Below, piece by piece: positions 24,682 to 34,786 of a stretch of 59,041 bases of DNA. Origin of the DNA: Saccharicrinis sp. (GTDB lineage: Bacteria; Bacteroidota; Bacteroidia; Bacteroidales; Marinilabiliaceae). The DNA lies in NCBI GenBank assembly GCA_024635555.1, contig JAGXIO010000216.1, forward strand, positions 1-59,041. Direction: 5' to 3'. Position 1 is the first letter of the stretch; each line of letters starts with the position of its first letter. Made by a program: the position numbers and the translations under genes. The notes below the pieces were generated by a model. It saw only the letters and a list, made by a program, of their open reading frames with translations. It ran no database searches and was not told the DNA's origin.

Positions 24682-27600
24682 TTCCTTCCCGTGGCACTGC
24701 TTAAATTTCTTACCGCTTCCACAAGGGCAGGGTTCGTTGCGACCCACTCTTTTTTCAACACGCACAGGTTCGGCCTTTTTCTTCTCCCGTTTGTTGCCGT
24801 CACCATTGCCACCAAAACCGTCTCTACTCGAAATTAATCCGCTCAAATCCTGACGTTTGCGTATCTCTTCCTGTTTAATTTCCTGTGGATTCTGAATCGG
24901 AATACTTCCTTTTGCTAAAGTTGAAACCACATCTTTGTTGGCTTTGTTAAGCATGGTTTTAAACAGTTCAAACGACTCAAATTTATAAATGAGCAAGGGA
25001 TCTTTTTGTTCGTAGGATGCGTTTTGTACCGAAGTTCTCAAGTCGTCCAACTCGCGCAGGTGCTCCTTCCAGGCATTGTCGATAGTCATTAAAATAATCG
25101 ATTTCTCAAAGGATTTTATCAACTCTGCACCATTTGATTCGTAGGCCTTTTTAAGGTTGGTGGTTATTTGCATCATCTTTTGTCCGTCGGTAAACGGAAC
25201 CACGATATTTTGATACTGATGCGCTTTGGTTTCATAAACATCCTTAATCACCGGCATAGCCTGTGCAGTAACCGTCTCTATTTTACGGCGATATGCTTTC
25301 CACACATTCTCATAAAGTTTCTCGGACATTTCGTCGGGGTTTCCTTTGAGGAACTCCTCACTACTGAATGGCGACGATACAGAAAAAACACGTATCAACT
25401 CCATTTTAAAGCCTTCAAAATCGGCATTGGTATGGTGATCGTTCACGATGTTGTCGCAGATGTCGTAAATCATGTTCGACAAATCCACCTGTATCCGCTC
25501 TCCATAAAGGGCATGGCGACGTTTGGTGTAAATTACTTCGCGTTGTGAGTTCATCACATCATCGTACTCCAACAAACGTTTACGTATACCAAAGTTATTT
25601 TCCTCTACTTTTTTCTGGGCACGCTCAATAGATTTGGTAATCATAGAGTGTTGTATCATTTCGCCGTCTTCAACGCCCAGGCGATCCATATATTTTACGA
25701 TTCGATCCGATCCGAATAAACGCATCAGGTTATCTTCCAACGACACAAAAAACTGAGAGCTACCTGGGTCTCCCTGGCGACCGGCACGACCACGTAACTG
25801 TCTGTCAACACGACGCGATTCGTGACGCTCTGTACCTACGATGGCCAATCCACCCGCAGCCTTCACTTCTTCGCTCAGTTTAATGTCGGTACCACGACCC
25901 GCCATGTTGGTGGCAATGGTAACAACGCCTTTTACACCTGCCTCGGCCACAATGTCCGCTTCACGCTGGTGCAGTTTCGCGTTCAATACGTTATGCTTGA
26001 TGCCTCTTATTTTTAACATTCGGCTCAACAGCTCCGATATTTCTACCGAAGTGGTTCCCACTAATACCGGACGTCCGGCCTTTACCAGCTCAACGATTTC
26101 TTCAATGGAGGCATTGTATTTTTCTCGATTTGTTTTATAAACCTTGTCGTCTCTGTCGTCGCGCACAATGGGTTTGTTGGTGGGGATAACCACTACATCT
26201 AATTTGTAGATGTCCCATAATTCTCCTGCCTCGGTTTGGGCTGTACCCGTCATACCCGAAAGCTTGCTGTACATCCTAAAATAATTCTGAAGCGTGATGG
26301 TTGCATAGGTTTGCGTAGCAGCCTCTATCTTCACGTGCTCTTTGGCTTCAATGGCCTGGTGCAGTCCATCAGAATAACGGCGACCGTCCATGATACGGCC
26401 GGTTTGTTCATCTACAATCTTTACTTTGTTGTCCATTACCACGTACTCGGTATCTTTTTCGAATAGGGTATAGGCTTTTAATAGCTGATTGATGGTGTGC
26501 ACGCGCTCTGATTTTACGCTGTAGCTCTGCAGTAGTGCATCCTTTTTTGCTAACTTACTCTCATCGTTGAGGTTCGATTTCTCCAGTTCGGCAATCTCGG
26601 ATCCTATGTCGGGAAGTACAAAAAACTGGGGATCATCGGATGCCCCGGTAATCAGGTCAATACCTTTTTCGGTGAGTTCAATGGAGTTATGCTTTTCGTC
26701 GATCACAAAAAATAGCTTATCGGTAACAATATGCATATTTTTACTGTTCTCGGCCATGTAAAAGTTCTCGGTTTTAAGCATATGTGCTTTCATGCCGGGC
26801 TCACTTAAAAACTTAATCAAAGGCTTGTTGCGCGGAAGACCTTTAAATGCACGAAGCAACTCTAAAGATCCTTCTTCGACTACTTTTTTATCACCCGATT
26901 TAAGTTTCTTTTTGGCATCTACCAATATGGCCGAAGTAAGTTGACGTTGTGTTTCTACCAGCTTTTCAACTTTAGGCTTTAGTTCATCAAACAGCTGATC
27001 GTCGCCTTTAGGCACTGGACCCGATATAATTAGGGGCGTACGTGCATCGTCAATCAATACCGAGTCCACCTCATCCACAATGGCATAATTATGCTTACGT
27101 TGCACCAAATCTTCTGGCGATATGGCCATATTATCGCGCAAGTAATCAAAACCAAATTCGTTATTGGTGCCAAAAGTAATGTCGCTCATGTAAGCTGCAC
27201 GACGCTCATTGGAGTTGGGGCGGTGCCTATCGATACAATCTACGGAAAGACCGTGGAACTGATAAAGCGGCCCCATCCACTCGGAGTCACGTTTGGCCAG
27301 GTAATCGTTAACGGTTACAAGGTGAACACCACGTCCGGTAAGTGCATTTAGGAAAACGGGTAGGGTGGCTACCAGAGTTTTACCTTCACCCGTTGCCATT
27401 TCGGCAATTTTACCTTGATGGAGGGCCACACCACCAAACAACTGTACATCGTAATGTATCATCTCCCAGGTAATGGTGGTTCCACCGGCTTCCCAAGAGT
27501 TGAACCAAATGGCTTTGTCGCCTTCAATTTCTACAAAATCGCGTGTTGCAGCCAAGTCTCTGTCAAACTGCGATGCTGTAACCTCAATGGTTTCGTTTTG

Positions 27601-27975
27601 GGTAAATCGGCGAGCCGTGTCCTTTAAAATAGCAAAAGCTTCGGGTAGCACTTCGCTCAAAAAATTTTCCAGCTTCTCGTCTATTTCTTTTTCAATCTTA
27701 TCTATCTCAGCATAGCTTTTCTCGCGTTCTGCAATGCTTTGTAAATCGTCTTCCGTTTTTACTTTTAACTCGGCTACCTTATCCTGATCAGGCTTTATGT
27801 GAGCCATGATTCTGGCTTTTAGATCGTTGCTTCTCGTGCGGAGTTCGTCGTTGCTCAATTTTTCGATTTGAGGACTAATTGCCTTTACTAAATCTACAAT
27901 AGGATTCAGCTCCTTTAAGTCTCTCTCATATTTGCTACCAAACAATTTGGTAACCATTTGATTTATAAATGCCAT
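24676..27975 (-). CDS. secA: preprotein translocase ATPase SecA
   Basis: SecA (1,099 residues) drives protein export through SecYEG. Features in order are Walker A ATGEGKT near residue 200, the DEAD-type box [20 protein letters not shown], the preprotein cross-linking region, [12 protein letters not shown] and [14 protein letters not shown] in the second motor domain, and a C-terminal zinc motif [17 protein letters not shown]. The length, about 200 residues above E. coli SecA, is usual for Bacteroidota. The gene ends inside a repeat array. Several long frames on the opposite strand are shadows. Confidence 0.98.
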   Translation of the reverse strand: MAFINQMVTKLFGSKYERDLKELNPIVDLVKAISPQIEKLSNDELRTRSNDLKARIMAHIKPDQDKVAELKVKTEDDLQSIAEREKSYAEIDKIEKEIDEKLENFLSEVLPEAFAILKDTARRFTQNETIEVTASQFDRDLAATRDFVEIEGDKAIWFNSWEAGGTTITWEMIHYDVQLFGGVALHQGKIAEMATGEGKTLVATLPVFLNALTGRGVHLVTVNDYLAKRDSEWMGPLYQFHGLSVDCIDRHRPNSNERRAAYMSDITFGTNNEFGFDYLRDNMAISPEDLVQRKHNYAIVDEVDSVLIDDARTPLIISGPVPKGDDQLFDELKPKVEKLVETQRQLTSAILVDAKKKLKSGDKKVVEEGSLELLRAFKGLPRNKPLIKFLSEPGMKAHMLKTENFYMAENSKNMHIVTDKLFFVIDEKHNSIELTEKGIDLITGASDDPQFFVLPDIGSEIAELEKSNLNDESKLAKKDALLQSYSVKSERVHTINQLLKAYTLFEKDTEYVVMDNKVKIVDEQTGRIMDGRRYSDGLHQAIEAKEHVKIEAATQTYATITLQNYFRMYSKLSGMTGTAQTEAGELWDIYKLDVVVIPTNKPIVRDDRDDKVYKTNREKYNASIEEIVELVKAGRPVLVGTTSVEISELLSRMLKIRGIKHNVLNAKLHQREADIVAEAGVKGVVTIATNMAGRGTDIKLSEEVKAAGGLAIVGTERHESRRVDRQLRGRAGRQGDPGSSQFFVSLEDNLMRLFGSDRIVKYMDRLGVEDGEMIQHSMITKSIERAQKKVEENNFGIRKRLLEYDDVMNSQREVIYTKRRHALYGERIQVDLSNMIYDICDNIVNDHHTNADFEGFKMELIRVFSVSSPFSSEEFLKGNPDEMSEKLYENVWKAYRRKIETVTAQAMPVIKDVYETKAHQYQNIVVPFTDGQKMMQITTNLKKAYESNGAELIKSFEKSIILMTIDNAWKEHLRELDDLRTSVQNASYEQKDPLLIYKFESFELFKTMLNKANKDVVSTLAKGSIPIQNPQEIKQEEIRKRQDLSGLISSRDGFGGNGDGNKREKKKAEPVRVEKRVGRNEPCPCGSGKKFKQCHGKEA

Positions 27976-28097
27976 CGTAATATTTTATAATACCGGAACA
28001 AAACACCTCGAGCGTTTTATCCCAATTGATTTAAAATTTGGGTAATTAATTTTTTTGATGATAAATGTGTTGATGTTAATTTGATAGATTTTAAAAT

Positions 28098-28508
28098 CTA
28101 ACTTTGGATAGCAGAAGGACCTGCTCTGTTTTGGAAGTTTATACCGCGATACGAAGATGTAAAATCAATCACTCCGCATGTAACTATCCTGTTGATTAAT
28201 GTGTTGGGGTAGTGTGCAAACCGAAGGTTAAATAGTATGGGTGTATAATCAATGGATAATCCAGCAACCGTGATGTGCGTTCTGCCTGATTCAATGATAG
28301 AACCAATCTTGAATTTTGAAGTAGAAGATATCTTTGATTTTTTCTGCTTACAAACAAATTGTGTTTTATCGGTTGATGTAATATCAAGCTCAAATCCGTA
28401 GTTACGCAGCATTTCAGCATTCAGTTCCATAGAACCAACAACGCATGACGACATAGTCACCAATAGTGTGATTCCTAAAACTTTAAATGTAGAAAATTCC
28501 TTTCTCAT
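28098..28508 (-). CDS. hypothetical lipoprotein
   Basis: A 136-residue protein that I do not recognise. The N-terminus MRKEFSTFKVLGITLLVTMSSC looks like a lipoprotein signal with Cys at 22. The rest is mixed beta-rich sequence, including GSIIESGRTHITVAGLSIDYTPIL. The ATG at 28508 is chosen because it starts the signal peptide and lies just after a -7 promoter match; the frame upstream to 28649 runs through a repeat array. It stands alone between secA and phnA. Confidence 0.6.
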   Translation of the reverse strand: MRKEFSTFKVLGITLLVTMSSCVVGSMELNAEMLRNYGFELDITSTDKTQFVCKQKKSKISSTSKFKIGSIIESGRTHITVAGLSIDYTPILFNLRFAHYPNTLINRIVTCGVIDFTSSYRGINFQNRAGPSAIQS

Positions 28509-28533
28509 TGTTGTGCCAAAATTATGATGAGTG

Positions 28534-28541
28534 CAAAGGTA
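28534..28541 (-). promoter_or_regulatory. -7 element of the hypothetical lipoprotein gene
   Basis: On the minus strand this reads TACCTTTG, matching TAnnTTTG, 26 bases before the ATG. Confidence 0.5.
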
Positions 28542-28550
28542 ATAAAAAGA

Positions 28551-28590
28551 GAATAGATAAGAGATTTTGAGATAAGAGATTTTTAGGATA
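28551..28590 (-). repeat. AATCTCTTATCT word array (C family)
   Basis: In sense of the minus gene it reads AAATCTCTTATCTCAAAATC and continues. It is of the same word type as arrays upstream of the genes at 12912, 50576 and 54191. Confidence 0.6.
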
Positions 28591-28655
28591 TGGCGGATAT
28601 CATTCTTCAATAAAACAGAGCCTGATGTTGTTAGACTTTTATCTTCCATTTTGCG

Positions 28656-28663
28656 TACCTTTG
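28656..28663 (+). promoter_or_regulatory. -7 element of the phnA-like gene
   Basis: TACCTTTG matches TAnnTTTG, 33 bases before the ATG at 28696. Confidence 0.5.
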
Positions 28664-28695
28664 TCGCTCTATTTCAGGAAAAACAAAATAACAAC

Positions 28696-29268
28696 ATGAG
28701 TGTAGAAAAAGAATTGATTGCACGGAGCGGATCCGTATGTGAGTTGTGCGGCGCAAAAGATGAATTGTCGATTTATGAAGTGCAGGCATCTCCGGCCAAT
28801 GGTGCAGGGGAGAACGTTTATGTTTGTGCCACTTGTAAAGACCAAATTGAAGATCAGGACAAGATGGACGCAAATCATTGGCGCTGCCTTAACGACAGTA
28901 TGTGGAGCACGGTACCTGCGGTGCAGGTGATGGCTTGGCGCATGCTCACACGCTTAAAAGCAGAAGGCTGGTCGCAAGACTTGCTCGATATTATGTACCT
29001 TGACGAGGAAACGCTGGCTTGGGCCAAAGCAGACCAAACTGATCAAGAGGATGCCATTAAGCATATCGATAGCAACGGCGTGCAGCTGCAAGTCGGCGAC
29101 ACCGTGGTGCTAATTAAAGACCTGAACGTAAAAGGCGGTGGGTTTACTGCCAAACGCGGAACTGCGGTTAGAGGCATTAATTTGGTACACGATAACCCCG
29201 AACATATCGAGGGCAAGGTAAACGGCCAGCAGATTGTTATCCTTACACAGTTTGTAAAGAAAAGCTAA
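28696..29268 (+). CDS. PhnA-domain zinc-ribbon protein
   Basis: A 190-residue cytoplasmic protein of the PhnA/YjdM type. The N-terminal zinc ribbon has CELCGA and CATCKDQ; the C-terminal PhnA domain runs from SNGVQLQVGDTVVLIKDLNVKGG to GKVNGQQIVILTQFVKKS. PhnA proteins are often listed with phosphonate use, but their molecular role is not settled, and no phosphonate gene is nearby. The ATG at 28696 fits both the promoter position and the family start. Confidence 0.88.
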   Translation: MSVEKELIARSGSVCELCGAKDELSIYEVQASPANGAGENVYVCATCKDQIEDQDKMDANHWRCLNDSMWSTVPAVQVMAWRMLTRLKAEGWSQDLLDIMYLDEETLAWAKADQTDQEDAIKHIDSNGVQLQVGDTVVLIKDLNVKGGGFTAKRGTAVRGINLVHDNPEHIEGKVNGQQIVILTQFVKKS

Positions 29269-29361
29269 TATCAATAAACCGAGGGATTCATTTCTGGTAA
29301 AGCTTTCGATAAAAAAATGCAAAAAAAGTTACATTTTTTTACATTTGTATGTAAATTTTAA

Positions 29362-29369
29362 TATATTTG
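29362..29369 (+). promoter_or_regulatory. -7 element of a small-peptide gene
   Basis: TATATTTG matches TAnnTTTG, 40 bases before the small ORF. Confidence 0.45.
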
Positions 29370-29408
29370 TCAACGATTTCAATTTGTCTAATTTTTAAAA
29401 TGTGACTT

Positions 29409-29525
29409 ATGAGCTTAGTTGGTATTATTGTAGTATTTGCAGGAATTATTTTGGTGAGGAAAGAAAGAAACAGACTGATGGAAAAATTAAACGCAGCAGA
29501 TTCTTTCAGATAAAACTGGACTAAA
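29409..29525 (+). CDS. 38-residue small membrane peptide
   Basis: A short ORF with one hydrophobic segment (LVGIIVVFAGIILV) directly after the start, then a very basic tail (RKRKKQTDGKIKRSRFF). It lies between a -7 promoter match and a strong 15-bp terminator, so this stretch is very likely transcribed as its own unit. The sequence resembles single-pass small membrane proteins but no family is recognised. The transcript could instead act as a small RNA. Confidence 0.5.
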
Positions 29526-29567
29526 ATAAGATTCGATCGAACTATTTAGTAAATAGTTATAGAAAAA

Positions 29568-29607
29568 TAGTAAAAGCATCCCGACCAAGTTTGGATGCTT
29601 TTACTAT
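29568..29607. terminator. bidirectional intrinsic terminator
   Basis: A perfect 15-bp stem, ATAGTAAAAGCATCC with GGATGCTTTTACTAT, has a 10-base loop. It lies between the small-peptide gene and the convergent DUF3857 gene. Confidence 0.85.
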
Positions 29608-29620
29608 TTAATTTATAGCC

Positions 29621-31519
29621 TTATTCTACTCGTTTTAATACGGCCAAAGCACTGTCATTTTTACGTATCTCCTCAAAAAAATCTGAGAAAGCGGTGTACT
29701 CATCCGGGCTATAAATACCGCTGTTAAGTTCGATATGTCTTACATAAACAAGTATATTTTGGCTTACCCTGATTTCTGATGTATATTTTCCATATTTGTT
29801 TTCTAAGCTAAAGTCTTGGGGAAGAGCCTCTATGGTATAATTTAGGGGTAAAGCATATTGGATGGTATCGGAGTTAAAGAATTCGGAATGCATATGAATG
29901 TCGAAGGTTCGGTTGTTCAATTTACGGGGCACATCATTCCACTTGCTGGCGAGGTTTACAGGTAAAAATAGTCTTGTTCCGCTTGTTGATGCGTACTTGG
30001 GTAGAGTAAGTCTAACTTCTTCAACAAGGTTTGGTTTGCTTGTTTCATCGCAATTTAAATCAAAACTATCGATGGTAAAGTTGGGGATATTGAAATCTTT
30101 GTATAACATTTTTAACTGCTGTTCCTTATCCACCACCGTAAGCCTATGTTTTTCATCATACTCTAAACCAGCGTAGAATGAAACAAGCTTAGCGGTACAA
30201 TTGCCGGATTCCATAACTTCCACTTCTGCTTTGCGAAACAACATATTTTGCACCTTACCATATTTGGGCGTTTTGGCAAGCACACCCCCCTGTTCGGTAA
30301 TCAACAATACCTGACGATTGTCTGTAAAATCGCCCAAAAAACCACAGGGCATTGTTTGGCTGGTACACTCTAACCATATGGTGTCGTTTGGAAAAGGAAC
30401 ACATAAAATGGCATGATTAAACTGATGACCAACGTAATCCACATCAAAGCCATAGTTGTATGTACCTGCATTTACAAGCGTAAAGTACGATGTAATGCCA
30501 GCGTATTTCAACATGGCATACATGTAGTTTGAAAGTGCTTTGCAATCTCCATACCCATTCTCGGATACTGTTTTTGCAGGAAAGGTTTGTATACCGCCTA
30601 TACCTATCGAAATGTTTACATATCGGGTGTGCGATTGCATGTATTTATATAATGCTTTTACTTTTGATACATCTTCGGTGCAAGTATTCAATATGGCATC
30701 AATTTCTTGTATTCTATTTTGTGGCAGTTGGGCACGGTCGCGGTTCAGTTGGGCAATAAACATCCCAAAGTCTTTCCATGTATCAGATTTACCGCTATAA
30801 CCACTGTAGGTAAAATCGTTGGCATCCACGCTTACAAATGGCAAATATTCTTTTTTTGAAGGACGGTAGGGTTCACTTTTGTAGGCAGGCATGTTTGTTA
30901 GTTCCCATGTGATAGATAGGGGAGTGCTTTGCTTGGTGATATGTTTGTTTAGGTTATACTCTTTAAATTTCATCTTTAAGTCTGATGGGTAACTGAGTAC
31001 AAAAGTACTTTTCTCGATGGACAGATCATCTTCCCAAATAGGATACCATCCATCGATCATATAAGTGTTATCACGCTCATAGCTAACACTATATTCAATG
31101 GTATAAGGATAGCTGTTTCTGATAGGTTTGCATATCAACATACGAGTGTCGGAATAAGCTGATCCATACGGATCATAGCTCTCATCTTCCCATTGGCTTT
31201 TGTTCCATTTCTCCACTTCCTGACCAAGTACATTGTACATACGTGCTGATATGGCTGTGATCTTTTTGTTTTTATCGTACGAAAAAGCTTCCCAGGCTTT
31301 TGTTTGTCCTTTACTGTTGAGAACAGTAATGGCTTTTGTCAATTGCACCTGAATTTTGGTTTGAGAAATAATATTTACTTCCATGTGTTCGTTGCGTATC
31401 ACCGCACAGGCATCTTTCGTTAACGAATCAGGAATCGAAAAAGCAATGTATTTTAAATCCTTGGCTTGTACGCCCAGATTTATCATTAAAATCAGGAATA
31501 GGGTACAGTGTTTTTGCAT
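29621..31519 (-). CDS. DUF3857/transglutaminase-like exported protein
   Basis: A 632-residue secreted protein. After a signal peptide (LFLILMINLGVQA), the DUF3857 region (about residues 50-210) is followed by a transglutaminase-like domain with the Cys in NGYGDCKALSNYMYAML (C326) and a His in VGHQFNHAILC, then an Asp/Glu region IWLECTSQT. The C-terminal part is a beta domain typical of the family. With the Cys-His pair present it may be a papain-fold enzyme, but substrate and role are unknown. A related gene lies 207 bases upstream on the same strand. Confidence 0.88.
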   Translation of the reverse strand: MQKHCTLFLILMINLGVQAKDLKYIAFSIPDSLTKDACAVIRNEHMEVNIISQTKIQVQLTKAITVLNSKGQTKAWEAFSYDKNKKITAISARMYNVLGQEVEKWNKSQWEDESYDPYGSAYSDTRMLICKPIRNSYPYTIEYSVSYERDNTYMIDGWYPIWEDDLSIEKSTFVLSYPSDLKMKFKEYNLNKHITKQSTPLSITWELTNMPAYKSEPYRPSKKEYLPFVSVDANDFTYSGYSGKSDTWKDFGMFIAQLNRDRAQLPQNRIQEIDAILNTCTEDVSKVKALYKYMQSHTRYVNISIGIGGIQTFPAKTVSENGYGDCKALSNYMYAMLKYAGITSYFTLVNAGTYNYGFDVDYVGHQFNHAILCVPFPNDTIWLECTSQTMPCGFLGDFTDNRQVLLITEQGGVLAKTPKYGKVQNMLFRKAEVEVMESGNCTAKLVSFYAGLEYDEKHRLTVVDKEQQLKMLYKDFNIPNFTIDSFDLNCDETSKPNLVEEVRLTLPKYASTSGTRLFLPVNLASKWNDVPRKLNNRTFDIHMHSEFFNSDTIQYALPLNYTIEALPQDFSLENKYGKYTSEIRVSQNILVYVRHIELNSGIYSPDEYTAFSDFFEEIRKNDSALAVLKRVE

Positions 31520-31660
31520 GGCTTGCTTTTATATAGAAATAAGGGTTTGAAAGTTTAGAGTTAATAGTTGAAAATTTTGGGATTGTTTTTTAAAAAATAA
31601 CTTTACGATTCACTGATTTCCCGTCAAAAATAAATTAATATGACGGGATGTCGCTTTGCT

Positions 31661-31726
31661 CCAACTACTAACTGATTTCCGCCTTCAGCCAACGGCCATC
31701 AGCTAATAGCCTTCAGCCAATCTCTA
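31661..31726 (-). repeat. stop-anchored word array (B family)
   Basis: In sense of the minus gene it reads GATTGGCTGAAGGCTATTAG and then GCTGATGGCCGTTGGCTGAAGG, beginning within five bases of the TAA stop. Confidence 0.6.
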
Positions 31727-33766
31727 TTAAATCTTCTTTATCACCACTTGTTCAGCTTCTTTGGATACGATCATTTCATTAAATTTTTTTAAAGCGGCAT
31801 ATTCGGTGCCCGAAAATATGGTTTGGTAAATACGATAATTATTGACCAACTGAATGGTTTGTCCCTGCGAATCAATTGAGAAAATATATTTTGCTGCAGA
31901 GTTAGGCAAGCCAACCGCCATTTTTTCGGGTAATGCATCTACTGCGTAACCCTCAGGAACAGTTATGCGGATGATAAACTGTTTTTGTATTGGATAATTG
32001 TAATCAACTGGGTAGGTTCTTTCTTCGCGTTTAAAAACATTCTCAACCGCTTTATTGATCACTTTTGGGTTTAAAAACACCATATCGCCTGCCGTGTTTA
32101 CTCTATTTTTTAAACTGATGTTGGTTTTAAAAACTACAGGTCCGCTTAGGCTATCAATATTTTCCAATTTAAATTCAGTAAACTCAGCATCTATGAGTTC
32201 TGTTTCCAGCGAAGCGATAAATGCCTCCTCGTTGTCCTTAGATTTATATCTTTTACGAAACTGAACAGCTGCATAATCATCGGCCTTATAAGTTAAAGAG
32301 CCTGATAGATTAAACTCTTCATCCATGATCAGATTGGCCGTATAGGTTTCTTTTTTGGGTGTTTGCGTATATAAATCAACCCACTCACCTTCGCCCTCTG
32401 TCACTAACCTTCCCTGTCCGTTTAAACTATTGGAAGGAAGTAGGTTGTACGGGCAGTTTATATCCGTGGCATCCATTAATAAGTACCTATCATCTATTTT
32501 AACAGCAGCAATAACATGGTTAAACTGCGATAAACTTATAAGTCCAGGCCTTATCATACCATGATCCCTAGTGCTTACCATAACCGGTTCTGCTTGCAAA
32601 CCAATCCTCCTACAAAGAGCAATCAGGTTTAGATTGATATCGGATGATTGCCCTTTGCTATCGTTATAGGCTTTTCGGATAGAGCTGGTAGCTTGAGTTC
32701 GGTAAATACCGTTCCATACCATTTTTTTATTGATGTGATTATAGGCCAAGCAGGCCTTTTGCTCGGGGATGTTGGATTGGGAGGCAATGCTTTCTGCAAT
32801 ATCTTTAAGGTGTCCGTCGTTGTTTAGTGTTATGCCAAAATTTTGGTCATCCATCAATTTTTTGTTAAGGGTTTGCCAGTCTGTGGTAAAATTTTTATAA
32901 ACATCCCAAGGATAGCGGGTGGATTGCAACTCAAATTGAATAGACGAGAGGTAATCTCGTGGCGTAGTTATAAAAGGCTCGTTTTTAAAGGCTGGAACGT
33001 TGGCTGCTATGTAGGTCATACGCTTTACCTCGGCATCAAAGTCAACTGTTTGCGCAGGAACCCTACCGGCACTGCTACCCATACCTGGATTTATTTTAGT
33101 TTCCGTTCTAAAGCTGAATTTTTGTTGCTTGGCGGTTTCTGTTTTCACTACAGGTATATATCCTGTCATCCAGTTTTTGTATTGGTACCATTCAATAACA
33201 TCCACAGCATATTCAGAATAGAGAGTGGGTATATCATCTTGGAAATACCAATTTTGCAAATTATAAATAAATGGACTTTGGATTGTATAGCTCAACTCAA
33301 CTATCGAGCCTTCTTGAATATCGGGCATAGCTATTTTTACCACGTTTTTGTTGTCGTCCAGCTCATCTTTAAAAATATTGTCGTTTTTTAATTTTGTTTT
33401 TTCGAGCTTGCCATCTTTTAAATTATATACCACACCTTTAATACCCAGCAGTTTTTCTTCGTCTCCTGTAAGACCTTTGTACAGATAAATGTTGAAATTT
33501 CCTTTGTCGAAAGATTCTTTATTGAAAATTTTGATCCGAACGTGCCGGTTAAATTCAATCTTTATATCTTTCTCTGTGATTTTAAACTCGGTATATCCAA
33601 TAGCCCCAAGCACAACAGCACTCGCATTACTGTCGATGGGACATACGGTCATTTCAATTTCAGATTGGTCAATTTTTCCAAATTTCATTTGGTCGCGATC
33701 AGCAAGGATGCTAAATGTGAAGGTACATAGGAATACCAAGGTAAGGAGTGCTTTGAATGGGCTCAT
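31727..33766 (-). CDS. DUF3857/transglutaminase-like protein without catalytic Cys
   Basis: A 679-residue exported protein of the same broad family as its downstream neighbour. Signal peptide: ALLTLVFLCTFTFSILA. The DUF3857 part reads VVKIAMPDIQEGSIVELSYTIQSPF. The transglutaminase-like part has GQSSDINLNLIALCRRIGL, so Ser374 stands where an active enzyme has Cys. The LSQFNHVIAAV His and LMDATDINCPYNLLP segments remain. This subfamily is probably a non-catalytic or altered-activity version, perhaps binding peptide or glycan in the periplasm. Confidence 0.87.
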   Translation of the reverse strand: MSPFKALLTLVFLCTFTFSILADRDQMKFGKIDQSEIEMTVCPIDSNASAVVLGAIGYTEFKITEKDIKIEFNRHVRIKIFNKESFDKGNFNIYLYKGLTGDEEKLLGIKGVVYNLKDGKLEKTKLKNDNIFKDELDDNKNVVKIAMPDIQEGSIVELSYTIQSPFIYNLQNWYFQDDIPTLYSEYAVDVIEWYQYKNWMTGYIPVVKTETAKQQKFSFRTETKINPGMGSSAGRVPAQTVDFDAEVKRMTYIAANVPAFKNEPFITTPRDYLSSIQFELQSTRYPWDVYKNFTTDWQTLNKKLMDDQNFGITLNNDGHLKDIAESIASQSNIPEQKACLAYNHINKKMVWNGIYRTQATSSIRKAYNDSKGQSSDINLNLIALCRRIGLQAEPVMVSTRDHGMIRPGLISLSQFNHVIAAVKIDDRYLLMDATDINCPYNLLPSNSLNGQGRLVTEGEGEWVDLYTQTPKKETYTANLIMDEEFNLSGSLTYKADDYAAVQFRKRYKSKDNEEAFIASLETELIDAEFTEFKLENIDSLSGPVVFKTNISLKNRVNTAGDMVFLNPKVINKAVENVFKREERTYPVDYNYPIQKQFIIRITVPEGYAVDALPEKMAVGLPNSAAKYIFSIDSQGQTIQLVNNYRIYQTIFSGTEYAALKKFNEMIVSKEAEQVVIKKI

Positions 33767-33903
33767 ATCTTAGATTTTAAATAGATTGTTACGTTTGTCG
33801 GGAGTAAGATAGGAATTTATATGTTTTGAATGATTTTAAATTAGGGTATGTAATTAGATGCTTTTATACTTGCCTAGAGTTATGGGTAGGCGGTAGAAAA
33901 AAG

Positions 33904-34518
33904 CTACTTTATCTGCGATTCTATATACTTGGCCACTTCTGTGTGTCCGTTTGCTTTGGCAAAATCCAAGGATGATTCACCATCAACATCAAGCATTTTT
34001 AGGTTGGCTCCATTGGCTACCAATACCTTGAGCACTTCGAGTTGTCCTTCGGCGGCGGCCATCATGGCAGCGGTCCAATTTTCTTGATTATCTGTTAGGT
34101 TGGGTTGGGCACCGGATTGCAACAAAGCCTGCACGGTGGCCACAAACGGTCCGGTAGATGCAAACATGAGGGCCGTTCTGTTTATCGTATCGCGTTGGTT
34201 TATGTTGGCACCTTTAGCAATCAGCAATTCTACTATTTCCTTATGACCATTATAGGCAGCTAGCATCAATACTGTACGTTTGTTGGCGTCGGTGTTATTT
34301 ATATCGAAACCCTTGTTTAAGGCATTTTCAACGATGTTGAGTTTGCCCTCTAAGGCGGCTTCCATAATTTGATCTGTTTCTAGTTTAATATTGGGAGCAT
34401 CCTTTACCGTTTGTTCGGTAAGGTTGTTTTTTGATTTTTCCGTTTTGTTGGATGTGTTGCAGCTGCTCACTAAAATTACTACTATAAGCAATGTGGCAAA
34501 AAAATGTACTTTTTTCAT
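33904..34518 (-). CDS. ankyrin-repeat lipoprotein
   Basis: A 204-residue lipoprotein with signal peptide and lipobox VSSC (Cys 20). About five ankyrin repeats follow, for example DANKRTVLMLAAYNGHKEIVELLIAKGANI and DTINRTALMFASTG. Ankyrin repeats bind other proteins, so a periplasmic or outer-membrane binding role is likely. The partner is unknown. It is monocistronic, with a GC-rich hairpin of CCCCGACCCTTCGGGG type about 80 bases upstream. Confidence 0.9.
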   Translation of the reverse strand: MKKVHFFATLLIVVILVSSCNTSNKTEKSKNNLTEQTVKDAPNIKLETDQIMEAALEGKLNIVENALNKGFDINNTDANKRTVLMLAAYNGHKEIVELLIAKGANINQRDTINRTALMFASTGPFVATVQALLQSGAQPNLTDNQENWTAAMMAAAEGQLEVLKVLVANGANLKMLDVDGESSLDFAKANGHTEVAKYIESQIK

Positions 34519-34726
34519 CTCATTATAATTTTAACTTTCAAATGTATTCAATGGAACTCGCCAATAATGCTTCCTCTATGTGAGAGGGGACTCTCATAGC
34601 CTGCCCCGACCCTTCGGGGGCTCGTTTCATGATAAAGTATTTGTTTTTGTTTAGAAGTACAAAACTAACATATTTATATATTGTATAAACTTTTTAAGGC
34701 TACTAATTTCTACGACACAAAAAATC

Positions 34727-34756
34727 CTCTAATCTTTCAGAAAAAGAATAGAGGCT
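34727..34756 (-). terminator. possible terminator of the yceI gene
   Basis: On the minus strand CCTCTA and TAGAGG pair over 17 bases and are followed by six T. The stem is short. Confidence 0.4.
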
Positions 34757-34786
34757 TTGTTAATGCTTGCGCAATGCTGTATATAT

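Noticed and set aside
25168-27715. Several 64-126-codon frames on the plus strand
   Set aside because: They lie wholly antisense to secA, which has full family motifs, and show no features of their own.
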